DNA of 64,000 nucleotides from JAOTVV01 sp041602035 (GTDB lineage: Bacteria > Gemmatimonadota > Gemmatimonadetes > Gemmatimonadales > GWC2-71-9): contig JBFIHA010000005.1 of NCBI GenBank assembly GCA_041602035.1, positions 1 to 64,000 on the forward strand, in the 5' to 3' direction. Made by a program: the position numbers and the translations under genes. This document shows, one piece after another, positions 8,370 to 17,326 of the stretch. The first letter of the stretch is position 1. Every line of letters starts with the position of its first letter. The notes under the pieces were generated by a model. The model saw only the letters and a program-made list of their open reading frames with translations, searched no databases and was not told the DNA's origin.

Positions 8370-9074
8370 ATGACCGAACGACGGTACAGCGAGGAAGAGG
8401 TCGCGGCCATCTTCGAGCGGGCCGCCGAAGCCCAGCAGACCGCGCGGCGCCAGCTTCCGCCCGGGGAAGGCATGACGCTCGCGGACCTGCAGGCCATTGG
8501 CAGCGAAGTGGGGATCCCGCCCGAACTAGTGTCGCAGGCGGCCCGATCCATTGACCGCGCGGGGCGCGCCTCTTCGCGTCGCTTTCTCGGCCTGCCGCTC
8601 GGGGTCGGACGCACCATCGATCTCGGCCACCCCCTATCCGATGGGGAGTGGGAGCGCCTGGTGGTGGATTTGCGCGAGACCTTCGATGCACGCGGGGCAG
8701 TGCGCGTCGACGGTTCGTTCCGCCAGTGGACCAACGGCAACCTCCAGGCCCTCGTCGAGCCGACCTCGACGGGCCATCGTGTCCGCCTGCAGACCGTCAA
8801 GGGCGATGCGCGCGCGATGATCTCGGGTGGGCTCGGCCTGCTCGGATTTGCCGCAGCGGTGCTCATTGCCGGGGCCGTGGGCGGTAACCTCGGCGGCCAG
8901 GTGGCGGGGAGTGCGTTTCTCTCGACCATCGGCCTGGGATTGTTCGGCATCGGCGCGCTGCGCCTGCCGGGCTGGGCGCGGCTCCGCCGGCGTCAGATGG
9001 AGGGAGTGGCGGCACGACTTACGCTCGCCGGTGAGTCAACGGACTCGGCGGAGTCCGCGAACGAGCCCTCATAG
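8370..9074 (+). CDS. Membrane protein with an N-terminal helical module, unknown function
   Basis: From the ATG at 8370 the 234-residue product begins MTERRYSEEEVAAIFERAAEAQ, an acidic helix, followed by a module (LADLQAIGSEVGIPPELVSQAARSID) with a helix-turn-helix-like rhythm. A soluble alpha/beta stretch follows. Two hydrophobic helices (about residues 150-200, GLGLLGFAAAVLIAGAVGG and FLSTIGLGLFGIGAL) are separated by a glycine-rich loop, and the tail is cytoplasmic. This layout recurs in Gemmatimonadota-type genomes without known function, as far as I recall. An upstream in-frame start at 8331 is possible but adds residues unlike the conserved opening. Confidence 0.65.
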   Translation: MTERRYSEEEVAAIFERAAEAQQTARRQLPPGEGMTLADLQAIGSEVGIPPELVSQAARSIDRAGRASSRRFLGLPLGVGRTIDLGHPLSDGEWERLVVDLRETFDARGAVRVDGSFRQWTNGNLQALVEPTSTGHRVRLQTVKGDARAMISGGLGLLGFAAAVLIAGAVGGNLGGQVAGSAFLSTIGLGLFGIGALRLPGWARLRRRQMEGVAARLTLAGESTDSAESANEPS

Positions 9075-9113
9075 CCCCTCGGTCCCGTTTCGTTTCCGCT
9101 GGAGAACCGGCCC

Positions 9114-9464
9114 ATGATCAGCGGCGCACACTCGATCATCTACAGCACCAATGCCGACGCCGACCGCGCGTTCCTGCGTGACGTCCTCGGTTTGCCCCAC
9201 GTCGATGCCGGCGAGGGATGGCTGATCTTCGGATTGCCGCCGGCAGAAGTGGCGGTGCATCCGTCGGACGAGAACGACGTGCACGAGTTCTATCTCATGT
9301 GTGCCGATGTCCGTGCACTCGTCGAGGACATAAAACGGCGCAAGGTTTCGTGCACACCCGTCGAGGATCGTGGCTGGGGCCTGCTCACGTACGTCACGTT
9401 GCCCGGCGGCGGCAAGCTCGGCGTCTACGAGGCGCGGCACCCCCGACCGCCGAGTGCCACGTAG
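9114..9464 (+). CDS. VOC-family (glyoxalase-like) protein
   Basis: The 116-residue product is one VOC module: GAHSIIYSTNADADRAFLRDVLGLPHVD gives the first strand, helix and metal His. GWLIFGLPPAEVAVHP and EFYLMCADVRALVEDIKRR follow, and the module closes with GGGKLGVYEARH, with Glu in the ligand position. It probably works as a homodimer in the cytoplasm. The substrate is not evident. It lies 39 bp after the membrane protein gene and likely shares its transcript. Confidence 0.8.
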   Translation: MISGAHSIIYSTNADADRAFLRDVLGLPHVDAGEGWLIFGLPPAEVAVHPSDENDVHEFYLMCADVRALVEDIKRRKVSCTPVEDRGWGLLTYVTLPGGGKLGVYEARHPRPPSAT

Positions 9465-9546
9465 AGACCTCGTGGCAGGCTGGCCTTCAGGACCGCATTG
9501 ACTCCTCCGTCCCCCTGGCGAGCGCTTCGCGGATGGACCCGCGTCG

Positions 9547-10056
9547 ATGAGTGAAGTCGTCTATCGGCCGATGCGGGCCGGCGAAGAACCGGCCGTTGCG
9601 AGCCTTGCCGCACGGGTGTTCAACGACGTCATCGCGCCGGAATACGCCGACGAGGGTGTCCAAGAGTTCCTCCGCTATGCCGCTGCCGATCCACTTCGTG
9701 CGCGACAACAGGCCGATCACTTCGTGCTGGTAGCGGAATCGCATGGGGCGCTCGTCGGCCTCATCGAGATGCGCCGCTGCGAGCACGTGGCGATGATGTT
9801 CGCTGCCGAGCCGGGACGCGGGGTGGGGCGAGAACTTCTGCGGCAGGCCATTGCTCGATGTCGGCAATCGGTTCCGGATCTGGAGCGTGTCACGGTTCAT
9901 GCCGCTCCCGGGGCCGTGGACATCTACGCCCGGTTCGGGTTCGTCGCATCGGGACCCGAACAGGAACAGAACGGCATTCGCTTCGTGCCGATGGCGCTCG
10001 AGTTACAGACCCCTGGCGCGAACCCACCCGGCCTTCGGACCCCCGGACCTTCCTAG
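9547..10056 (+). CDS. GNAT-family N-acetyltransferase
   Basis: The 169-residue product has the acetyl-CoA binding motif A as EPGRGVGRELLRQAIARC (the R/Q-x-x-G-x-G/A loop and following helix) after a strand VAMMFAAE. Motif B is IYARFGFV before the last strands. The N-terminal half (YRPMRAGEEPAVASLAARVF) is the usual substrate-side region. Such enzymes move an acetyl group from acetyl-CoA to an amine. The acceptor is unknown. The C-terminal ~15 residues are proline-rich and disordered. Confidence 0.85.
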   Translation: MSEVVYRPMRAGEEPAVASLAARVFNDVIAPEYADEGVQEFLRYAAADPLRARQQADHFVLVAESHGALVGLIEMRRCEHVAMMFAAEPGRGVGRELLRQAIARCRQSVPDLERVTVHAAPGAVDIYARFGFVASGPEQEQNGIRFVPMALELQTPGANPPGLRTPGPS

Positions 10057-10100
10057 CGACGCATGGTCCTGATCATCTCCTCCGCATTACGTTGCCAACC

Positions 10101-10508
10101 ATGCCGGTGATCCATCCTCTGCCGTTTCGACTCAAGATCCCCGACGAGGACACACTCGACATGCGGGGCGTGCGGTCCGTCTCGTATCAGTTGGAGGGCC
10201 TGCTCCATCTCGAGGGCGAGACGCTCACGTTCGAGTGGGCCGCCACGCGGCATACGGAGACGGTCTCGCTTCGGGGGGTCAAGGACTACGTCGACGAGTC
10301 GCCTATCGGCACCGTACAGGTACCGAGGAGCGCGATCACGCGGGTTGTCCTTCGGGGACGGCTGATGCCCCGCCTGCACCTCTGGGCCAAACGCATCGAC
10401 GCGTTCAACGGCATACCGAGTGCCCGTCCCGGGGCGCTCACCCTGCGCCTGCGGCGCCAAGACCGAGACCTCGCCCGCGCCATGGCGGACGCGATCACCG
10501 GCGGCTGA
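10101..10508 (+). CDS. Unknown small protein, paralogue of the product at 7829-8269
   Basis: Starting at the ATG MPVIHPLPF, the 135-residue product aligns end to end with the protein encoded at 7829-8269 (shared PLPFRL, DESPIG, KRIDAFNGIPSARPGALTLRLRRQDR). The shared ends and similar length argue for duplication with divergence. No domain name is offered. It is a soluble, beta-rich protein with no signal. The frame is open upstream to 9858 inside the acetyltransferase gene, but homology to the paralogue begins only at this ATG. It ends 9 bp from the convergent desaturase gene. Confidence 0.7.
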   Translation: MPVIHPLPFRLKIPDEDTLDMRGVRSVSYQLEGLLHLEGETLTFEWAATRHTETVSLRGVKDYVDESPIGTVQVPRSAITRVVLRGRLMPRLHLWAKRIDAFNGIPSARPGALTLRLRRQDRDLARAMADAITGG

Positions 10509-10517
10509 CCGCTCAGA

Positions 10518-11522
10518 TCAGACGCAAACGTGTTCGCGGATGTGCGCCGGAATGAGCCGCCGCTCCGACACGACGCCTCTCACCACGGCCTTGAAGAAAT
10601 CGGCCAGGAACGTCACGTAGGACGCATAGACGGACGACCCTGCCGCTTGGTAGTTCTTCCGCAGAATACGGTGCGCTTTCGGCAGGTTGTACCACGGGAT
10701 CCCGGGATACAAGTGGTGTTCCAGGTGGTAGTTGATATTGCACATGAGGAAGGACAGCACCGGTGTAGTCGTCACGGTGCGGGTATCCGTCAGCTCGTTC
10801 CCTGACGTCGTCATGCCGTGCTCGGCAATCCCTCGGATGTTCGCCACCTGGCCGGCCACGATCAGTGGCAACAGCCACCCCTCGACCATCCACGCCGTGG
10901 GAAGGAGCACCCAGCCGAGCGCGACGATGCCGATCATCGCGAGCCACTCGACCAATACCAGCGCGCGATCGCCGTTCTTCTTGGCATTGATCATGGCGTT
11001 GATCGGCACCAACACCAAGTAGAGGTATACGGCGAGGAAGAAGACGAAGACGTACAGCCACCGGAGCCAGAATGCACTCGTGGTGATGTTCTCGATGTTG
11101 TCCGGGTCGCGGGAATCCCGCACGTACTTGTGATGCAGCGGGTGCATGATCCGGTAGCCGGATGCCGAGAAGATGATCGGGGTGCCGACCAGGAACCCAA
11201 TCCAGCGGTCGATCTTCTGGTTGCGCGTAAAGAGGTTGTGCGACGCCTCATGCCCCAGCACCGACAGCGTGCTCAGCGAGAGGCCACCGATCAGGTATCC
11301 CACGATGCCGACAGCGAGGGAGCCGGAGGTTATCGAGAGCCCTGCGGCCGAGAGCCAGATGGCGAAGTGGAGCGGGATCACCCAGTTCCAGCGTTGGTCG
11401 AGCCGATGGAGGGCCTTGAGGGCGCTCCGCTGCTCCGCCGAGAAGTCCTGCCGCGTCATCAGCTCGGCGACGTTCCCATCGGGGCAGAAATACAGCTCGT
11501 CCTTCCCAATCGGCTTTGCCAT
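10518..11522 (-). CDS. Membrane fatty acid desaturase
   Basis: The product (334 residues from MAKPIGKDELYF) has the three histidine boxes of integral-membrane desaturases in order: HEASHN, HPLHHKY and HLEHHLYPG. These bind the di-iron centre. Two hydrophobic hairpins lie between them (WNWVIPLHFAIWLSAAGLSI onwards, and WLRWLYVFVFFLAVYLYLVLVPI). The enzyme puts a cis double bond into acyl chains at the inner membrane, using O2 and ferredoxin or cytochrome b5-type donors, and adjusts membrane fluidity. The frame extends upstream to 11576, adding 18 residues. I chose 11522 because family similarity starts there. The position of the double bond is unknown. Confidence 0.9.
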   Translation of the reverse strand: MAKPIGKDELYFCPDGNVAELMTRQDFSAEQRSALKALHRLDQRWNWVIPLHFAIWLSAAGLSITSGSLAVGIVGYLIGGLSLSTLSVLGHEASHNLFTRNQKIDRWIGFLVGTPIIFSASGYRIMHPLHHKYVRDSRDPDNIENITTSAFWLRWLYVFVFFLAVYLYLVLVPINAMINAKKNGDRALVLVEWLAMIGIVALGWVLLPTAWMVEGWLLPLIVAGQVANIRGIAEHGMTTSGNELTDTRTVTTTPVLSFLMCNINYHLEHHLYPGIPWYNLPKAHRILRKNYQAAGSSVYASYVTFLADFFKAVVRGVVSERRLIPAHIREHVCV

Positions 11523-11576
11523 GTTGGCCTCGACGACGGTCCTTTCACCCGTCGTGCCAACTGCTCCCTGTACCAT

Positions 11577-11914
11577 GTCCGCGTATCGCTTCCATTACCG
11601 TGGTCAATCGATATCGGGCGCCCGGGCGTTGACAAGAACGCCCTCGGAGACCCAAAAGTTTCGCCGAAGGCGCCCCGGTGTGGCGCGTTGCCACCGCGAA
11701 CAGGCGGGACCGGGCTTCGGAAACAGCTCGGTGAGTGCCCAGATCACGCCTGGCGGCAGCCAGATTGGCCGGAAAATAGCAAGCTCCCGGCGGGGAGTCG
11801 AGCCCCGCTCCGGACCAGCCGACGGCCCCCATCCATCTCGGCATCCATTGGCTACTTTTCCAACTAGGGCATCCCGACGCGGCCGAACGCGCGGCCCATC
11901 ACGATAGGCACGAG
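11577..11914. other. Intergenic stretch between divergent desaturase and lipoprotein genes
   Basis: No gene is supported. A minus-strand frame is open through most of the region but has no ribosome binding site or domain. The segment 11790-11817 looks briefly like the T-arm and CCA end of a tRNA (GGGG stem, AGTCGAG loop, CCCC, then GGACCA). It has no matching acceptor, D or anticodon arm, so it is not called. Confidence 0.5.
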
Positions 11915-12244
11915 ATGATCGGACCAGTCCATATTGGACACGCGATCCCCGTACTCCTGCTCGCCGCCGCGACGGGTTGCTCGGGATCACACCCCAGGAC
12001 CGAGGAGCGCACGGTGCCACCCAACACCATCGAGGAAGTGCTCGCCGCACATGCCGACTCGCTGATGGCACTCCCCGGTGTGGTCGGCACGGCGCTGGGA
12101 CGGTGTGACGACGAGTTGTGCATCCGCGTGTTCGTAGCGGACTCGAGCGAGAGGGTGCGCCACCAGATTCCCGATCGCCTCGGCGGCTATCCCGTTCGCG
12201 TCGAGGTCACCGGGCCGTTTCGCCCCCGGCGAGACTCCGCGTAG
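11915..12244 (+). CDS. Small putative lipoprotein of unknown function
   Basis: The 109-residue product has a hydrophobic leader ending in AAATGC, a lipobox-type site near residue 22. A ~75-residue domain follows, with helix IEEVLAAHADSLMALPGV, strand VGTALGRC, a CDDELCIRVFVAD strand and PDRLGGYPVRVEVTGPF. Proteins with this VVG.G...C....CI.VFV...P..GYPV pattern recur in many bacteria as small envelope proteins of unknown role. The two cysteines may form a disulphide. It lies 29 bp before the next propeller lipoprotein and may be co-transcribed with it. Confidence 0.65.
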   Translation: MIGPVHIGHAIPVLLLAAATGCSGSHPRTEERTVPPNTIEEVLAAHADSLMALPGVVGTALGRCDDELCIRVFVADSSERVRHQIPDRLGGYPVRVEVTGPFRPRRDSA

Positions 12245-12273
12245 CACCACCGGCAAGGGCCTCCACCTTCTCC

Positions 12274-13224
12274 ATGGCAAAGGACGCGCGCTCAATGCGG
12301 TATCCCACACCCCAAAGGCGTCTGCTCGGGTTCCTGCTCCTGACGGGCATCGGAGCCTGCGATCCGGCCTCGCCGCCCCAGACCTACGAGCTCGCGTTCG
12401 TGTCCGACCGCGATGGCAACGGTCTCGACGTCTTTCTGACGACCATCGACACCGCCTACTTCCGAAACCTCTCGAACCACCACGGCACCGAATACGGAAT
12501 CGAGTGGTCACCGGATGGGGCACGCCTCGTCTTCTCGGCAGACTGGACCGGCAGCACCGACATCTACGTGATGAATGCCGATGGTACCGAGATCGTGAAC
12601 CTTACCGCCGACTCGGCTGGCGACAGCGGTCCGAGCTTCGGGCCGGACGGCCAGCGGATCGTGTTCGGCTCACGGCGGCACGCACCCGAGGCGGGCCATT
12701 CCCAGCGCGAGCTGTACGTCATGAGCGTCGACGGATCCGAGGTTCGCCGTTTGACGACCAACGATGTCTACGATGCCTCACCCCGATTCTCGCCCGACGG
12801 TACACGGATCGCGTTCTGCCGCCAGCTCGCCGCGCCGGCCGGGAGTGACGAGGGCGGGAACGGCGAAATCTTCGTGATGGAGGCCGACGGCGGCGGTGAG
12901 ACGCAACTTACCGAAGCCGAGGGATTCGACTGTCTCCCGGCCTGGTCGCCGGACGGCTCGACCATCGCGTTTCATCGCTGTGGCGGAGACGGGTGCGAGA
13001 TCTGGGTGATGAACGCCGACGGGACGGACCAACGCGCCTTGGTCGCAGACGAGTTCGACAATCGTTGGCCCATGTGGTCACCGGACGGTCGCTACGTGGC
13101 TTACACCTCGGTGCGCGGTGGGCAGACGGACATCTGGATTGTGAACGCGGACGGGACGGGCAAGCGGGCGCTCACCACCCACCTGGGCCGCGACGAGATC
13201 GCCGCCTGGCGGCCGCTCCCGTAA
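12274..13224 (+). CDS. TolB/PD40-type beta-propeller lipoprotein
   Basis: The product (316 residues) has a leader ending in TGIGAC, a lipobox, so it should be lipid-anchored. It then has six blade repeats with the PD40 signature (EWSPDG, FGPDG, RFSPDG, AWSPDG, MWSPDG, with the linking (Y/W)VMNADG or V(N)ADGT segments). This is the TolB-like fold, a periplasmic scaffold or sensor platform. ATGs at 12274 and 12295 are both possible. The second would shorten the N-region to a more usual length. The stop codon ends at 13224, directly against the stop of the convergent kinase gene at 13225. Confidence 0.85.
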   Translation: MAKDARSMRYPTPQRRLLGFLLLTGIGACDPASPPQTYELAFVSDRDGNGLDVFLTTIDTAYFRNLSNHHGTEYGIEWSPDGARLVFSADWTGSTDIYVMNADGTEIVNLTADSAGDSGPSFGPDGQRIVFGSRRHAPEAGHSQRELYVMSVDGSEVRRLTTNDVYDASPRFSPDGTRIAFCRQLAAPAGSDEGGNGEIFVMEADGGGETQLTEAEGFDCLPAWSPDGSTIAFHRCGGDGCEIWVMNADGTDQRALVADEFDNRWPMWSPDGRYVAYTSVRGGQTDIWIVNADGTGKRALTTHLGRDEIAAWRPLP

Positions 13225-15480
13225 TCAGTCCAGGCGCATCCGCCGCAAGAACTCGGCGAACCGCGGGTCGCCGCGTAGCGGATCGAACACCGGCTCAACC
13301 TTGAGGTAGGCGAGCCAGCCACGGCGCTCCGCATGGGCGGCCTCGAGCCAGCGGAATGCGTCATCAATGTCACCGAGCGCGATGGCGAGCGTCGCAAATG
13401 CCACCGGGGAGACATAGGACTCCCGCGCACGCGTGTGGAGATCGGAGAGTAGCTCGCGCGCCACCTCGGGCCGGCCGCTCAGCGCCTCCACATACCCCTG
13501 CGTCGCGAGCGCATAGGCGGAATCCGGTGCCAGTGCCACTGCTTCTCGCGCCACGAGGGCCGCCGAATCCTGCACACCACGGTGTAGATGCGCGTATGCC
13601 AGGATGCGGTAGCTCTCGGTAGCCGTCGGATCCATGCGTATGGCCCGCTGGAGGTGCCGCACCGCAGCGTCCGGCCGGCGAGCATACCAGTAGAGCCACC
13701 CCAGGCCACGGCGGACCGAGACCGAGATCGGATCCAGTTCCAACGCCGTTCGTTCCTCGACGAGCGCGTCGTCCATCCGTCCGCGGGCCGCGAGCAACCA
13801 CGCGTACCACTGGTGCGCGGTCGCGTAGCCCGGCTTCAGGTCGATGGCCCGGCGGAAACTCCGTTCGGCCGCGTCCCACTCCCAGTCGTAGATGAACGTC
13901 ACCCAGGCTAACGACGCATGTGCCTCGGCCAGCGTGTCGTCGATCTCCAGGGCTCGTTGTGCCTCGCGTTTGGCGCGGGTCATCCCGTCCTGTACTGGAA
14001 CGCCCCGATAGTCCAGCTGTAGCGCGTAAGAGTCCGACAGACCCGAGTAGGCGAGCGCGTAGTCCGGATCAAGCGCGATTGCTCGCTCAAAGTGCTCGAT
14101 CGCCGTGGCAATCGCCTCAGTCGTGCGGCGGTTCCAGTGGAACCGGCCTTTGAGGTAAAGGCTATACGCCTCCACGTTGTCAGTATATCGGCGCGGCACC
14201 GACTCTTCGACGTCGCGGACGAGCGTCGGCCTCAGTGTCGAGACGATCGTCGTCGCAATTTCGTCTTCGATGGCGAACACGTCGCGCATCTCACGATCGT
14301 ATCGCTCGGACCACAGCAGCCGCCCGGTGCTGGCATCGCTGAGTTGCGCCGTAATGCGAAGTCGACCGCCTGCAGCCCGCACCGTGCCCTCGAGCACCGC
14401 CGTGGCCCCGAGCAGTGCGCCTACGGCGCGGACGTCCCGCCGTTCACCTTCCAGCGCAAATACGGAGGTGCGCGATACGACACGGAGCCTTTCTACCTTG
14501 GCAAGCGCATTGATCAGTTCGTCAGTGATTCCTTCGCCCAGGTATTCGGTATCGGGGTCGCGACTCACGTTGACGAACGGCAGCACGGCAACGGTAGGCC
14601 CGGATGGACGGGGGTCGAGGTCGAGCACCGGGACCGCGGGTCGGGAGAGCGCGTCGGCCAATGCCTGTCCGAATTCGGCGGCCGACCCGTACCGTGCCGC
14701 CGGGTCCTTGGCGAGCGCCCGGACGATCGCCGCCTCGAGCCGGGCGGGCGCGTCGGGGCAAAGCGGACGGAGGCGCGGTGCGGGCGCCAGGGTGTGGAGC
14801 GCGAGCGTCTTGACCGCACTTCCTCCCTCAAATGGAGGTCGGCCGGTGAGCATCTCGTACAGCACACAGGCGAGCGAATACACATCACTACGCCCGTCGA
14901 TCCGCTCCTCGGCATTGGCCTGCTCGGGACTCATGTAGGCAGGTGTCCCCACGGCCAGACCCACGGCGGTCAGTTCGTCGCAGCAGGACGAAATGGCGCG
15001 CGCGATCCCGAAATCCGCCACCAACGGCTGGCCCTCGTGCACGAAGATGTTCTCCGGTTTCACATCCCGATGCAGCACGTCGCGGCGATGGGCGTAGTCG
15101 AGTGCGCCAGCCACCGTGCGGGCGATGGTCGTTGCATCCGCTACGGTCAGTTGCTTCTCTCGTCGCAGGCGGTCTCGTAGCGTTCCACCCTCGACGTAGG
15201 GCATCACAAAATAGAGGAATCCGTCACGTTGATCGGAATCGTGCAAGGGCAGGATCTGCGGATGCGTGAGCCCAGCGATGGTGCGGATCTCTCGCAGGAA
15301 ACGCTCGGGGTGGTAGCCGTGGCCCGCCAGGTCGGGATTGAGCACCTTGATGGCCACGAACCGCTCGTGCTTGCGATCTTCCGCCAGGTACACGGTGGCC
15401 ATTCCACCGCGCCCGATCTCACGGTCGATGACATAGCGGTCGCCGAGAACCGCGCGGAGTCGGTCGAGAGGGTCCGACAT
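13225..15480 (-). CDS. Ser/Thr protein kinase fused to TolB-like and TPR domains
   Basis: From the ATG at 15480 the product is 751 residues. The N-terminal ~270 form a PknB-type kinase: GRGGMATVYLAED glycine loop, VAIKVL lysine, VLHRDVKPENIF catalytic loop, VADFGIARA and AYMSPEQ activation segment. Next (about 280-420) is a TolB/FlgO-like module beginning VAVLPFVNVSRDPDTEYLGEGITDELINAL. The C-terminal half has TPR units (DYALAYSGLSDSYAL, TLAEAHASLAWVTFI, GYATAHQWYAWLLAARG). No membrane segment is visible, so it should be cytoplasmic. This fusion is typical of Gemmatimonadota and Acidobacteriota and presumably phosphorylates partners held by the TPRs. The frame runs on upstream to 16410, but that is antisense to the DUF5694 gene. 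Confidence 0.93.
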   Translation of the reverse strand: MSDPLDRLRAVLGDRYVIDREIGRGGMATVYLAEDRKHERFVAIKVLNPDLAGHGYHPERFLREIRTIAGLTHPQILPLHDSDQRDGFLYFVMPYVEGGTLRDRLRREKQLTVADATTIARTVAGALDYAHRRDVLHRDVKPENIFVHEGQPLVADFGIARAISSCCDELTAVGLAVGTPAYMSPEQANAEERIDGRSDVYSLACVLYEMLTGRPPFEGGSAVKTLALHTLAPAPRLRPLCPDAPARLEAAIVRALAKDPAARYGSAAEFGQALADALSRPAVPVLDLDPRPSGPTVAVLPFVNVSRDPDTEYLGEGITDELINALAKVERLRVVSRTSVFALEGERRDVRAVGALLGATAVLEGTVRAAGGRLRITAQLSDASTGRLLWSERYDREMRDVFAIEDEIATTIVSTLRPTLVRDVEESVPRRYTDNVEAYSLYLKGRFHWNRRTTEAIATAIEHFERAIALDPDYALAYSGLSDSYALQLDYRGVPVQDGMTRAKREAQRALEIDDTLAEAHASLAWVTFIYDWEWDAAERSFRRAIDLKPGYATAHQWYAWLLAARGRMDDALVEERTALELDPISVSVRRGLGWLYWYARRPDAAVRHLQRAIRMDPTATESYRILAYAHLHRGVQDSAALVAREAVALAPDSAYALATQGYVEALSGRPEVARELLSDLHTRARESYVSPVAFATLAIALGDIDDAFRWLEAAHAERRGWLAYLKVEPVFDPLRGDPRFAEFLRRMRLD

Positions 15481-15588
15481 GGCACTAAGATGACGGTGGT
15501 GCGCGGCTGGCGGGAGAGGACGGGAACTCGACCCTGACTTCCCGGGTACGGCGACACCAAGATCCGCCCGAGCAGTGGAGGCACGCGT

Positions 15589-16452
15589 ATGAACGCCAAC
15601 AACCCAGCAGTGCTGTCCGTGTTCCTCACCGCCCTCATGACCGCCATCGTGGCGCCAGCCGCAGCGCAGTTTCCCGGCCTCGAGGATCCCGGCACGCCGA
15701 TGTGTGCAGCCGACGACGGCCGCATCCAGGTGCTGTTGGTCGGGAGCTACCACATGTCGAACCCCGGAATGGACGAGTTCAACCTCGAGGCCGACGATGT
15801 GCTGACCGAGAAACGGCAGAGGGAGATCCGTGCCGTGGTTGAGCGCCTGGCCGAGTTCAGGTCCACCAAGGTTGCCGTCGAAGCGCCGTGGGGCGACACC
15901 GTCGGCACAGCGCGGTACAACGCCTATCAGTCGGGCACGGGCACGCTGCGGCGGAGCGAGGAAGAGCAAATCGGCTTTCGGCTGGCCCATCACCTCGGCC
16001 ACGACCGCGTGTACCCCATTGACGTGCGGCTCATGTTGAACGACGAGGCCCTCGGACCCGTGATCGGGCAGGACCCCCGTTTCGTCCAGTCGATGCAGCA
16101 GCTCGACTCGCTCGGCAAGAACGCGATGGCCACCATGGCCCAGTGGCTCGCAGAAGGCACGATCGGGGAGATGCTGGCCAACATGAACCAGCCCCAGTAC
16201 ATCGAGCTGGCGCACCAGCCATACATTCGGTTCTTCGCACCGATGGTGGCTGGTGACACGTATGCCGGAGCCGACATGGTGGCCGACTGGTACAAGCGAA
16301 ACCTGCGGATCTTTGCGAACCTCACTCGCTTCGCCGAACCCGGCGACAGGATCTTCGTCATCTACGGCCAGGGCCACATCAAGCTGCTGAAGGATGCCGT
16401 CATCCAGCACCCCGACTACTGCGCGGTGGACCCCCTACGGTATCTCCCCTGA
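15589..16452 (+). CDS. Secreted DUF5694 protein
   Basis: The 287-residue product has a Sec signal ending near PAAAQ (about residue 27) and the DUF5694 layout. VLLVGSYHMSNPG opens the domain, RQREIRAVVERLAEFRSTKVAVEAP follows, then EEQIGFRLAHHLGHDRVYPIDV, and a C-terminal RIFVIYGQGHIKLLKDAV ends with paired His/Asp motifs. The GSYH, E(A) and GQGHI positions recall the TraB/ChaN/EreA-like fold, where His and Glu coordinate an active site. No activity is established for DUF5694. It is divergent from the kinase gene and convergent with DinB, with a shared terminator between. Confidence 0.85.
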   Translation: MNANNPAVLSVFLTALMTAIVAPAAAQFPGLEDPGTPMCAADDGRIQVLLVGSYHMSNPGMDEFNLEADDVLTEKRQREIRAVVERLAEFRSTKVAVEAPWGDTVGTARYNAYQSGTGTLRRSEEEQIGFRLAHHLGHDRVYPIDVRLMLNDEALGPVIGQDPRFVQSMQQLDSLGKNAMATMAQWLAEGTIGEMLANMNQPQYIELAHQPYIRFFAPMVAGDTYAGADMVADWYKRNLRIFANLTRFAEPGDRIFVIYGQGHIKLLKDAVIQHPDYCAVDPLRYLP

Positions 16453-16479
16453 GCGGGGACCCGTAGAGGACCGCAAACG

Positions 16480-16511
16480 AAAGAGGGCGCCCCAAGTGAG
16501 GCGCCCTCTTT
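16480..16511. terminator. Strong bidirectional Rho-independent terminator
   Basis: A perfect 12-bp stem (AAAGAGGGCGCC at 16480-16491 with GGCGCCCTCTTT at 16500-16511) encloses an 8-base loop. The stem itself carries A-rich and T-rich ends, so it can stop transcription from both convergent genes, DUF5694 (ends 16452) and DinB (ends 16533). Confidence 0.9.
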
Positions 16512-16532
16512 GATCTTCGCGAGTCGGACCGA

Positions 16533-17114
16533 TTACATCTCGCCGCGCTGGCTGGAGGGCGGCGTCATGCCCTTCATCCGCATGTACGTCACCAGGTTGC
16601 CGTAGTGCTCGGCGTTGTGCATCGCGTTGAAGTTGAGCACCCACAGGCGGCTCCCCTCGCGCCCGAAGAACGTGACGTTCTCCATCGCCTTCATCTCGGG
16701 GATCTGATAGGCCTTGTCACAGTACGCGAACGCGGCCTTGAGGCCTTTGACCAGCTCGGCCTTGGCGGTCACCTTCTCCTGATCCGGCACCGTGGGTCGG
16801 TCTCCACCCAGGACGGCGGAACAGAACATGTAGCTCGCGTTGGCCACGTGGCCGAGGATTTGGCCGAAGCTGCGCACGTCGGCACTCGGCTTGAAGCCAT
16901 AGTCGGCTTCGGGCACCTGCTCGGCGGAGGCGATGAGCCAGGTCTTGAACTGCTCGTACAGCGGTTGGATGGACGCCATGCCGACGCCGTGCTCGTGCAT
17001 CATCTCGGCATGCTCCATCTCGTGCTGCCCTTCCTTGTGTGGCTGCTCCTGGGCCATCGCCGTCAGGGGCAGGGCCGCCAACACCAGGAGGGCGGGGATC
17101 AAACGCTTCTGCAT
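16533..17114 (-). CDS. Secreted DinB-fold protein
   Basis: The product (193 residues) starts MQKRLIPALLVLAALPL with a signal cleaved near TAMAQ, then a His/Glu-rich linker (HKEGQHEMEHAEMMHEHG). The DinB four-helix bundle follows: FKTWLIASAEQVPEADYGFKP, SFGQILGHVANASYMF with the first metal His, and NFNAMHNAEHYGNLVTYMR with the paired His ligands. DinB/DfsB bundles bind a divalent metal and often act as thiol-dependent transferases. A periplasmic form is less usual, and its substrate is unknown. A GAGGAG box precedes the ATG at 17114. The His-rich linker may itself bind metal. Confidence 0.85.
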   Translation of the reverse strand: MQKRLIPALLVLAALPLTAMAQEQPHKEGQHEMEHAEMMHEHGVGMASIQPLYEQFKTWLIASAEQVPEADYGFKPSADVRSFGQILGHVANASYMFCSAVLGGDRPTVPDQEKVTAKAELVKGLKAAFAYCDKAYQIPEMKAMENVTFFGREGSRLWVLNFNAMHNAEHYGNLVTYMRMKGMTPPSSQRGEM

Positions 17115-17326
17115 GGGGAGGGCTCCTCGTTGAAACGAATATCGGGTGATTCTGACTGGTTGGCCCGGCAATCGCAAGGGACCCCCGGACCCGGTTGGGT
17201 ACCCGCGGGCCTTGTGGCAGTTCCGTCGTCCCTCTAACCGCCTTTGCGGGATGGACTTACTGCCGACCATCGCCCTCGCGGACGAGCCGGCGCAGTTTCA
17301 CTCGGCCGGACCCGGTGCGGCTGACG

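Noticed and set aside
11788..11817. Sequence resembling a tRNA T-arm and CCA end
   Set aside because: GGGG/CCCC stem with an AGTCGAG loop then GGACCA looks like a tRNA 3' end, but the loop lacks TTC, and no acceptor partner, D-arm or anticodon arm lies 70-75 bases upstream.
13225..16410. Kinase reading frame extended to 1061 codons
   Set aside because: The part beyond 15480 is antisense to the DUF5694 gene, and the kinase has its natural start at MSDPLDRLRAVLGD.
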